46,751 nucleotides of DNA from an uncultured Bacteroidota bacterium (GCA_902536695.1 CACAYQ010000005.1:1-46751); one strand, 5' to 3'. Shown: positions 30,216 through 37,908, counted from the stretch's first letter. Numbers and translations are program-made. The notes: generated by a model from the letters alone, not told the origin.

Positions 30216-31565
30216 TTATTTATAGCTAATCCATACTCCTTTGTGAGTTTTTTTAATTTTTAGCTGAGTTTCTTTTATATTTTTTTTGGTGTCATTTAAT
30301 AAAATTGACACTCTATTAACTGAGCCTATTTTCGAAATTTCAATATTCTTATAGCCCTCCGATACTAATTCTTTTTTTAGTTTTTTTGCATTTTCTAATG
30401 AACCGAAACTTCCTATTATTAATGAGGCTGAAATTATACTATCATTATTTTTTTGTGGATTAATATCCTCCCTATTTTTTTCGATTTTAGAATTTATTTT
30501 TTTTAATATAACAAGTTCCGCTGTTTTAACCCAACCCTCAGTTGTTGTTCCCCTTTTCTTGTTATGATATGTGATAAAGGAAAAATCATCTTTTTCATCT
30601 TTAACAGTACATAAATCATCCTTAATTATAAATTTATTTTTTTTACTCCCATTTTCAATGTTCCAAAAATAAACCCTTTTTGATTTCGCCTTGGCAGACT
30701 TATATTCTTTAGTACGATCTTTGTTTTCTAATAAATTAGTTTCAATTTCTGAATTTTTCAGTGAATCATTTATTTCGTTGTTAAATTTTTTGCTCTTTAT
30801 CTCTTGATCATTCTTTTTACTCAATAAATCACCATTTTTATTATACTTTATAAATTCAATTTGCAAACTATGTGGTTTTTTGACAAGTTCTATTTCTGAA
30901 CCATTTGGAGTCTCATATACTACGTAGTTAAATGACTGATCAATGGTTACCCATCTATATTTTTCAGGATAGCTGTAACTAATTTCATCTCCAATTGTAA
31001 GAGTTTCAATAGTATCATTTATGCTCGTGGCATTACCATCATTATCTGACTTATTATTAGCGTAGTTGTTAATAGAACCATTTTTTGTCCATAAAAAAGT
31101 GTATGATCTTTTATTGTGTGAAGTAATTAATATAAAAGAATCTTTATTTTTAATAATAATTCCTGTGAAAGATCCTTTATCGTCCTCTGGTATATTATTA
31201 AATTCTAATTCGTAAAAAAACTCATACTCTGTTATGCCATCTACAACTCTTTCTTGGGTATTAAGGTTAATGTCTTTATAAGTCAAAGAAAAATCAGATG
31301 GACTAAATTTAAACTCTCCTTTACGCAATGTATTGTCATTTTTAGTATTGTAAATGAATGTTTTATTTTTACTTAATGTGATATTACTATTATCATATTT
31401 ATTGTAATAAGACCCTGCAATTATATTTAATATTTTTTTTTCATCTGCGTAAGTATCAATTTTATCAGCAGAAGAAATCTTATCAATATAAATCTTATCA
31501 ATATTCATATCACAACTACACGTAAATACATAAAAAAATGATAATAAAAATATATTATTTTTCAT
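30216..31565 (-). CDS. Lipoprotein with SH3-like and C-terminal SPOR-like domain
   Basis: Signal/lipobox-like MKNNIFLLSFFYVFTCSC; KRVYFWNIENGS...GWVKTAELV SH3-like region; C-terminal SASLIIGSFGSLENAKKLKKELVSEGY. Confidence 0.6.
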   Translation of the reverse strand: MKNNIFLLSFFYVFTCSCDMNIDKIYIDKISSADKIDTYADEKKILNIIAGSYYNKYDNSNITLSKNKTFIYNTKNDNTLRKGEFKFSPSDFSLTYKDINLNTQERVVDGITEYEFFYELEFNNIPEDDKGSFTGIIIKNKDSFILITSHNKRSYTFLWTKNGSINNYANNKSDNDGNATSINDTIETLTIGDEISYSYPEKYRWVTIDQSFNYVVYETPNGSEIELVKKPHSLQIEFIKYNKNGDLLSKKNDQEIKSKKFNNEINDSLKNSEIETNLLENKDRTKEYKSAKAKSKRVYFWNIENGSKKNKFIIKDDLCTVKDEKDDFSFITYHNKKRGTTTEGWVKTAELVILKKINSKIEKNREDINPQKNNDSIISASLIIGSFGSLENAKKLKKELVSEGYKNIEISKIGSVNRVSILLNDTKKNIKETQLKIKKTHKGVWISYK

Positions 31566-31620
31566 ATTTATAGATTTCTAAAATTCAATTTAAAACATAT
31601 ATTATAAAATTTAGATAAAC

Positions 31621-32865
31621 CTAATAACACCTATCCCAAACATTTGAAGTTCCCAAGAGACAATCAGTTTTCGCATTATTAAAGCATATATACATTCTAA
31701 GGCACTTTGACCTAATTCCGACATAATATTCACCATAATCAACACCTGATAAAGCTTTCATACACGCACAGGCACTTGATTCTCTACTATCACTAGAATA
31801 ATCCCTTGAAGATTGTAACGATGGATGTGACGGTAGCATTTTTTTTAGTTCATATTTTTTAAGCAAACTGGGCGAAACGTTTGTTATTTTTCCTTTATTT
31901 ACTGTTATTCGTCCCAAGGTTTCAAAATTATCACCCACCTTAATATAATACGGTTCTTCGTGCATTACTTTTGTATTACCCCATCCCTTATAAGAATTAT
32001 CAACAAATTTTTCATCCACGTTGAAATAATATTCTCCTTCTAATGAAATTCCTTTAGAGGCAGAATTATAACCAGTTGAAACATAAACAGTATTCCCTTT
32101 TGTAAAGGATGTAGCAAAAATTTCTTTAGTAGCAAGACGCTGTGCCTTTTTTTTCCACTCAGGTAGGGGCTCTTCACCCATATAGGGCCTAAAATAACTT
32201 GCAAGAATATAGCCTTCGTTATCTTTAATTATTAAATCTAGAACCTCATTTCTAAATTCTGATGTATCCTCTAACTCCACAAAACTACTAATTATCGATC
32301 CTGCTTTTAAACCTAAAGAAATATCCTTCTTCTCCAAACTCGCATATTTACCAAGGATAGGACATTTAAATTCAAAACGATAATTTAAATTTTTATAATT
32401 AAACTGCCAATAATACCATTCTGGAATAATTCCAGATGAATCCTTAAGATTTTGAATTTCATTGTCCATATCTCCGATATGAATTACTTTTTCATAATTA
32501 TACATTTTTAAAAGTTCATCCATTGTAGGATTCTGAGAATTCAAACAAAAAATTCTATTACCATTGACTACTTCAAATCTCGAGAGTTTTTTGTTAGGTG
32601 TTTCGTTAGAAAATAATTTGTATTTGTACTCCCCGTTTTTAGTTTTGTAAATCTTTATTTTACCGTTATGTTTAAATTCATTTTCTTGTTCATATCCACT
32701 AAAATACATTGAAGGTGCTATTCTTTCAGTTGGAAATGGTAGATTAGTTCTATAAGTTCCCAGAAGATTATTTTTAATAAATTCCTGGTCTTCATCACTC
32801 ATAGCTCCTTGATTACAACTCCCGAACAGAGCCACAGCAAATACAAATACGAATAATCTTTTCAT
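31621..32865 (-). CDS. Lipoprotein with C-terminal six-Cys module
   Basis: MKRLFVFVFAVALFGSC lipobox; C-terminal ACACMKALSG...CLRMYICFNNAKTDCLLGTSNVWDRC matching the 26737-27420 protein. Confidence 0.6.
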   Translation of the reverse strand: MKRLFVFVFAVALFGSCNQGAMSDEDQEFIKNNLLGTYRTNLPFPTERIAPSMYFSGYEQENEFKHNGKIKIYKTKNGEYKYKLFSNETPNKKLSRFEVVNGNRIFCLNSQNPTMDELLKMYNYEKVIHIGDMDNEIQNLKDSSGIIPEWYYWQFNYKNLNYRFEFKCPILGKYASLEKKDISLGLKAGSIISSFVELEDTSEFRNEVLDLIIKDNEGYILASYFRPYMGEEPLPEWKKKAQRLATKEIFATSFTKGNTVYVSTGYNSASKGISLEGEYYFNVDEKFVDNSYKGWGNTKVMHEEPYYIKVGDNFETLGRITVNKGKITNVSPSLLKKYELKKMLPSHPSLQSSRDYSSDSRESSACACMKALSGVDYGEYYVGIRSKCLRMYICFNNAKTDCLLGTSNVWDRCY

Positions 32866-32927
32866 CTTATAAGTTTTGATACTAATTTAAGAAAAGTATT
32901 TATTGGGTTAATTGGTGAGGATTAGTA
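32866..32927 (-). repeat. Duplicated upstream/promoter block, copy 2
   Basis: Near-identical to 29986-30047, including TGATACTAATTTAAGAAAAGTATTTATTGG identical core. Confidence 0.75.
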
Positions 32928-33638
32928 ACCTATTCTTTTATTATTTCTGGCATATGGTAGTTTGAAGATATTTGGGTCATGGTAGGTCCTTGTGTACCTC
33001 TTAATTTGTCTTCTCACAGGATGTATCTCGGGTTCACGTTTCCATCTGCTAGCTATGTCCTTCTCATCTTTAAAATAATAATCTCTCACCCATTTGCGCC
33101 ACTTTGTTTCATTACACCTCATCAGTATTTTATTACCTCCAAACTCACTCCAAAAACACATAAATAAGGACTTGTTGTATTCTTCAACATCAAAGCTGTC
33201 TAAGACGTAAAGAAATGCCTTGTAGTGGTGATTTGTATGAAATATTCCAACCCATTTATATCTTTCAATCTCTTTTTCAAATAAATCAAATAAAGGATTA
33301 TTATTTGTTACTAATTCATGGTGTATGATTTTAAATTGTATCAGAGCATAATCGTTATTATACTCTGATTTGACTGCCCTAATTACCTCCTCAGGTGTTA
33401 AACGCCTAGCTATCTCTCTTCTAAAAGATTTTTCTAATTTTCTTGAGTAATTATATTTGGAAGTTTCAAATTGAATTGCAAATGCTCTAAGTTTAGCTCT
33501 TTTAATAAATTCATTTTGCCATTTTAAATGACCTTCAAGTCCCCATTCAAAACCATAAAATTTAATCTCTTTGCACCAAAACGAATAAATAACATTATTC
33601 TTTGCCTCTTGGTCAACTAAGTTTTTTTCTAATTTCAT
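32922..33638 (-). CDS. Hypothetical protein of the integrative element
   Basis: 238 aa, Trp/His/charged-rich, no family recognised; replication- or DNA-processing role possible but unsupported. Confidence 0.5.
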   Translation of the reverse strand: MKLEKNLVDQEAKNNVIYSFWCKEIKFYGFEWGLEGHLKWQNEFIKRAKLRAFAIQFETSKYNYSRKLEKSFRREIARRLTPEEVIRAVKSEYNNDYALIQFKIIHHELVTNNNPLFDLFEKEIERYKWVGIFHTNHHYKAFLYVLDSFDVEEYNKSLFMCFWSEFGGNKILMRCNETKWRKWVRDYYFKDEKDIASRWKREPEIHPVRRQIKRYTRTYHDPNIFKLPYARNNKRIGY

Positions 33639-33670
33639 TTCTTCTTTCTTTCTCTTCTTATTAATCTCAC

Positions 33671-33766
33671 TTACGGCTTAAAATACTTTACATACAACCA
33701 ACAACACAAGCATATTATTGTGCAAGTAATTATTACGATGTTTACCCAGTTTTTTTTATAATCCAT
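33671..33766 (-). CDS. 31-aa single-TM small ORF coupled to the integrase gene
   Basis: MDYKKNWVNIVIITCTIICLCCWLYVKYFKP; its ATG overlaps the integrase stop as TAATG. Confidence 0.45.
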   Translation of the reverse strand: MDYKKNWVNIVIITCTIICLCCWLYVKYFKP

Positions 33767-35103
33767 TATGCTATTCTTAAATGCTTTCTATTTACTTTTT
33801 TAAAGTAGTCAGTTTGGGTCCATCTAAGGGCGTGTTGTTCTTCCGTGACGTTTATATAGCCTAAAAGTACTTTTTCGCTCTTATGTCCGCTAATATTCAT
33901 AATATCTAAGGTGTTTACTCCCGCTTTGTAAGTTAAAGTACAAAAAGTCTTCCTGGCTACGTGATTTGTTAGTATTTCCCATTGTTTTGCCTCTAATATT
34001 TTACCATTAGCCAATTTTTTAGAAATCTTCTTATTCAGATTTGCTTTCTTAGCTAGGATTTTAAGAACCTCGTTAGAACGTTGAGAGCTTTCCGGCATAG
34101 GGATCCTTCCATATTTTTTGATAATATTAAGACCGATATTTGGTATCGGAACTACAACTCTACCACCTGTTTTTTGTTGGTTAAACTCTAAAACATCAAA
34201 AGAATTTCCTGCCTTATCCTCAACAGTTTTAATCTCTTTGTCTTTAAGTTCCAAGAAATCTCCTATTCTCATTCCACAAGTGTGAGCGTTAAATACAAAT
34301 ACATCTCTGTATAAATCATATTCAGGATTATCGGACAAATCTAACTTGTATAAAGTGTCTAGCTCATCTTCTGTTAATGCCCAGGAAAGAGTTTGGTTAG
34401 ATATTTCAGTCCACTCTCTTGAATTATACTCTGTCATTTGTTTTTTATAAGGTTTCATAGGTTCCTTATTTACAATAGCCTTAAAACAAACTATCCATTT
34501 GTTAATAGCGTTATTAAGATATTCGTTGGAATGTGTTTCGTAGTAATTAACGAATCTTGAGTGTAAAGTTTCATTGATTTGATGAGGTAATATTTTACCA
34601 AATTTTTTCTCATACTCTGCCCATTTATTTAAAGATCCTTTATGATTTTGAATAGTATTTTTAGAATATGGTTTTTTACCACTGTTTGTCTTGTGCTTAT
34701 AAAGCCCTGACTCCATACCAACAATAAATTCAGTCCATATCTTGGTGAGATCAAATTTTTCATTAGAAAGCTTAATTTTCTTATTCGTAACTGAGTTCCC
34801 AAAAGTTTTTTCTATTCTTTTAATCACCTCTTTGTCAAGACTTATATCGTTCTTGTAACACTCTTTAAGTCTTTCTATGAAATGAGCTTTAAATTCATAT
34901 AACTTATCATTGTAAATCTTAGCATTTGGCTCAGATGGAGTTATTTTAATTTTCTCTTTGTTTTGATCCCAGTTGCTACGATTATTAAGTCTAATGTTTG
35001 GGAAGATTCTGAATCTATTATTAGTTCCGTTTGATATACTTAAGTATATGTAGGTTTTGTTTTTAGATACCCGAGTATGGTATTTGAGAGTAGCATTAAT
35101 CAT
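33766..35103 (-). CDS. Tyrosine recombinase/integrase
   Basis: Catalytic-type motifs CGMRIGDFL, NHVARKTFCTLTYKAGV, ISGHKSEKVLLGYINV; N-terminal SAM-like/arm-binding region; adjacent to attR. Confidence 0.93.
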   Translation of the reverse strand: MINATLKYHTRVSKNKTYIYLSISNGTNNRFRIFPNIRLNNRSNWDQNKEKIKITPSEPNAKIYNDKLYEFKAHFIERLKECYKNDISLDKEVIKRIEKTFGNSVTNKKIKLSNEKFDLTKIWTEFIVGMESGLYKHKTNSGKKPYSKNTIQNHKGSLNKWAEYEKKFGKILPHQINETLHSRFVNYYETHSNEYLNNAINKWIVCFKAIVNKEPMKPYKKQMTEYNSREWTEISNQTLSWALTEDELDTLYKLDLSDNPEYDLYRDVFVFNAHTCGMRIGDFLELKDKEIKTVEDKAGNSFDVLEFNQQKTGGRVVVPIPNIGLNIIKKYGRIPMPESSQRSNEVLKILAKKANLNKKISKKLANGKILEAKQWEILTNHVARKTFCTLTYKAGVNTLDIMNISGHKSEKVLLGYINVTEEQHALRWTQTDYFKKVNRKHLRIA

Positions 35104-35143
35104 ATTAAAATTTGTAATCGTAAATATATGCTACTCAGAAAAT

Positions 35144-35163
35144 TGTGCCAAACTTTGTGCCAA
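35144..35163 (+). repeat. Terminal 20-bp motif, right copy
   Basis: TGTGCCAAACTTTGTGCCAA, identical to and in the same orientation as 25591-25610. Confidence 0.65.
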
Positions 35164-35272
35164 TAATTTCTTTTTACGATTTTATATTATTTATCACTAA
35201 TTCCCTTTTTTAATCTGTTAAAAAGATTTGATTTGAGAAATTATGATAATGTGTAGATATGGCTTATTTACC

Positions 35273-35292
35273 CCCGTCCCGGGTACATAAAA
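35273..35292 (+). repeat. Right attachment repeat (attR)
   Basis: CCCGTCCCGGGTACATAAAA, one mismatch to 25541-25560. Confidence 0.85.
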
Positions 35293-35322
35293 GGAAGTTA
35301 TCGAAAAATGGCTTCCTTTTTT
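35293..35322 (+). terminator. Probable original tRNA-Leu terminator
   Basis: GGAAGTTAT-CGAAAA-ATGGCTTCC 9-bp stem (with G-T pairs) followed by T6. Confidence 0.65.
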
Positions 35323-35381
35323 AGTTTGCAAGGTTATTACCTATTAGAAAGAACCGAAAATTAAATTTATTTTAAAAAAAA

Positions 35382-35400
35382 AGAGAGGCAGTGCCTCTCT
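35382..35400 (-). terminator. Terminator for the minus-strand SnoaL-like gene (bidirectional)
   Basis: AGAGAGG-CAGTG-CCTCTCT flanked by A-run and T-rich sequence. Confidence 0.6.
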
Positions 35401-35423
35401 AGATTTTTATTTTCAAGTTGTTT

Positions 35424-35996
35424 TTATTCTTGTGCGCCACCCATCATTTGTTGCATCATTTCTTCAGGCAAAATTTGCATCATAGTCATGCTAAAATCTG
35501 CATAATGTGCCAAAGACGTTATTAATCCTTCGTCATTGAAATCTGCTGTTCCATACACCTTTAGGTCTGCATCTTTTTCTCCTACTGCAAAGTTCCATGT
35601 TCCATAATAACGAACAGAACCGTCCATTTCTAAAGAAACAGTATCAATTCCTGGAAGATAAATGGCTTGTTTCAGTGTTGGTTTCATGATGGTCATCATT
35701 CCTTCATTTCCAGCTTTCCATTCCTCTTTGTTTCGGTCCGGCTCGCCATAACCTGTTCCTGTTTCCATGAAATCATCTGCCATTAGGTTAAGAGCTGCTT
35801 CAACATCTTGGTTATTCCAAGCATCTAACATTGCTTTAAAATTGGCTAGATTACGATCATAATTGGTTTTTGTATCAGAACTTGTTTCGGCTTGTTTAAC
35901 TGCTGCACTTTCTTCAGTATTTTCAACTTTTTTTGAACTGTTGTTACAAGAAATCAGAAAACAGCTAAAAATGGTGTAATAAATAATTTTTTTCAT
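35424..35996 (-). CDS. SnoaL/NTF2-like lipoprotein
   Basis: Lipobox FSCFLISC; NLANFKAMLDAWNNQDVEAALNLMADDFMETGTG is NTF2-like. Confidence 0.75.
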   Translation of the reverse strand: MKKIIYYTIFSCFLISCNNSSKKVENTEESAAVKQAETSSDTKTNYDRNLANFKAMLDAWNNQDVEAALNLMADDFMETGTGYGEPDRNKEEWKAGNEGMMTIMKPTLKQAIYLPGIDTVSLEMDGSVRYYGTWNFAVGEKDADLKVYGTADFNDEGLITSLAHYADFSMTMMQILPEEMMQQMMGGAQE

Positions 35997-36074
35997 GTTT
36001 TATGTTTAATAATTTTAGGCAAACTTAATTAATTTTTATTTTCAATTTAAATTGATTCGAAATAACGAGTATTT

Positions 36075-36116
36075 GAGTACAAAAAAGCAAGTCATCGAAA
36101 AATGGCTTCCTTTTTT
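36075..36116 (+). repeat. Degenerate second copy of att/terminator segment
   Basis: 42 bp aligned to 35281-35322 with 4 mismatches, including TCGAAAAATGGCTTCCTTTTTT. Confidence 0.75.
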
Positions 36117-36130
36117 TTGATTAGGATATT

Positions 36131-36583
36131 GTGGTTTCAATAAAGCAGAGCATAAAATCGGAAGTTTTAAGGCAATTAGTATTAAAAATAGAAGATATTT
36201 CTACTGCTGTTACCTCGCTTACAGAAAGTAGAGATGCCAATATGAAAAGCAGTGCAGGTGATAAGCATGAAACTAGTAGAGCCAAAATTCAAATCGAAAT
36301 TGACCTACTTTCCAAACAGCTTAACCATGTCCAATGGCAAAAAAATAACTTATCGAATATGGATATCAACCAAATCCACTATGTAGCGGATGTAGGAAGT
36401 TTAATAAAAACAGACAAGGGCTATTTTTTGATTTCCATAGGTTGGGGTCGCATTCAAATAAGGGACAAATATTATTTTGTTATTTCAGTTGGATCTCCAA
36501 TTGGCAGGTTACTTCAAAACAAAAAGAAAGGAGATATCGTTCAGTTTAGGAATACAACTTATGATATTCTTAGTATTTCCTAG
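36131..36583 (+). CDS. GreA/GreB C-terminal-like protein (often mis-annotated 3-oxoacyl-ACP synthase)
   Basis: RDANMKSSAGDKHETSRAKIQIEIDLLSKQL resembles GreA-like N-terminal helices; GTG start. Assignment from memory. Confidence 0.55.
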   Translation: MVSIKQSIKSEVLRQLVLKIEDISTAVTSLTESRDANMKSSAGDKHETSRAKIQIEIDLLSKQLNHVQWQKNNLSNMDINQIHYVADVGSLIKTDKGYFLISIGWGRIQIRDKYYFVISVGSPIGRLLQNKKKGDIVQFRNTTYDILSIS

Positions 36584-36610
36584 ATAGGTGTAATGCGATT
36601 TGCCTAATGA

Positions 36611-36880
36611 TTATCTTTTAAAATATTTATGATCACCATAAAAAGTGCCAAATGGAACTAATGATAAAAAGCATAGGAAGATGATTTCCCTTATGCTCCA
36701 ATTTTTAAGTTTTGAATGCTTTAATATTAACAGATTATATATTACAAATAATATTCCATGCGTCATGCCGATCACATAATTGGGCTGTGGAATATCAAAA
36801 CCGTATTTCAAAGGCATTGAAATTCCAAAAAGAAGGAAGGATACTCCTTCCAACCATGCAATTAATCGAAGTATGTTCAT
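36611..36880 (-). CDS. DUF3817 family membrane protein
   Basis: RLIAWLEGVSFLLFGISMPLKY...MTHGILFVIYNL...FLCFLSLVPFGTF. Confidence 0.75.
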   Translation of the reverse strand: MNILRLIAWLEGVSFLLFGISMPLKYGFDIPQPNYVIGMTHGILFVIYNLLILKHSKLKNWSIREIIFLCFLSLVPFGTFYGDHKYFKR

Positions 36881-37112
36881 ATCGCAAAGGTGAACATATT
36901 TTTAACACTAATTATTTATGAGGGTTTACACAAATATTTAACTTTTTCTGTCATATAAGCCGTCACAAATTCTTTACTAATTATTGCCTTTTTTACACTT
37001 TTTAGCTCATTTTTAATAAAATTTGGGAAAATAAAGAAAGTGTAAATTTAACACTTACTAATCATATAAATGAAAAAATGTTTAGTATATGTAAAAAAAA
37101 ATTTAACAAATA

Positions 37113-37145
37113 TTTGGAGTTTTGTTTAATCTATATATAAATTTG
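37113..37145 (+). promoter_or_regulatory. Bacteroidota-type promoter for proteorhodopsin
   Basis: TTTG (37113-37116), N21, TAAATTTG (37138-37145). Confidence 0.55.
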
Positions 37146-37170
37146 TTGAACAAACCTAAAATTTAATTAA

Positions 37171-37908
37171 ATGGAAACTTTAAACAATTTTTTTCTTGCT
37201 GTGCCAAAAATGGCTACTGACGATTATGTAGGTTTTACATTTTTCGTTGGGTGTATGGCTATGATGGCAGCATCAGCGTTTTTCTTTCTATCGATGAGTT
37301 CATTCGATAAAAAGTGGCGCACATCAATACTAGTGTCTGGTTTGATTACGTTTATCGCAGCAGTACACTATTATTACATGAGAGATTATTGGGCTACCAA
37401 TGCAGAATCTCCGACATTTTTCAGATATGTTGACTGGATCTTGACTGTTCCGTTAATGTGTGTTGAATTCTACTTAATCTTAAAAGCAGCTGGCGCTACT
37501 AAAAGATTAATGTGGATTCTAATTGTAGCATCTACTGTAATGTTAGTTACAGGATATATGGGTGAAGGTGTAGACCAAGCAAACGCTCAAGTTTGGGGTG
37601 CTGTTTCTGGAGCTGCTTACTTTTACATAGTATATTTGATATGGTTCGGTGAAGCTAAGGCACTTGCTACATCTGCAGGTGGAGAAACACTGAAAGCTCA
37701 CAATATCTTATGTAAATTTGTTCTTATTGGATGGGCAATATATCCAATTGGGTATATGGCTGGAACTCCAGGATGGTACGAAGGTATATTCGGAGGCTTA
37801 GATATGGATGTAATCTACAACGTAGGTGATGCTATCAACAAAATAGGTTTTGGATTAGTTGTTTATAATTTAGCAGTTAATTCATCAAAACAAGCAGCAG
37901 CTGCATAG
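37171..37908 (+). CDS. Proteorhodopsin (light-driven proton pump, predicted green-absorbing)
   Basis: RYVDWILTVPLMCVEFYLIL (proton acceptor D, T, donor E), VHYYYMRDYW, and retinal Lys in DAINKIGFGLVVYNLAV. Confidence 0.96.
   Translation: METLNNFFLAVPKMATDDYVGFTFFVGCMAMMAASAFFFLSMSSFDKKWRTSILVSGLITFIAAVHYYYMRDYWATNAESPTFFRYVDWILTVPLMCVEFYLILKAAGATKRLMWILIVASTVMLVTGYMGEGVDQANAQVWGAVSGAAYFYIVYLIWFGEAKALATSAGGETLKAHNILCKFVLIGWAIYPIGYMAGTPGWYEGIFGGLDMDVIYNVGDAINKIGFGLVVYNLAVNSSKQAAAA

Larger units (their letters stand above)
25546..35292. mobile_element. Integrative element at tRNA-Leu(TAA)
   Basis: CCCGGGTACATAAAA exact direct repeat at 25546-25560 and 35278-35292. Tyrosine recombinase at the right end, HTH excisionase-like gene at the left end, mostly unknown cargo. 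Confidence 0.87.

Noticed and set aside
26737-32865. Calling the cargo a known anti-phage defence or toxin-antitoxin system
   Set aside because: No recognisable nuclease, ATPase, NTPase, TIR, reverse transcriptase or toxin motif was seen; only envelope-type modules, so a specific assignment is not supported.
32922-33638. Annotating the 238-aa element protein as a replication initiator or relaxase
   Set aside because: No HUH, RepA or primase motif could be identified by eye; left as hypothetical.
35293-36074. Including the SnoaL-like lipoprotein gene as cargo of the current element
   Set aside because: It lies outside the attR repeat; at most it belongs to an older, eroded insertion.
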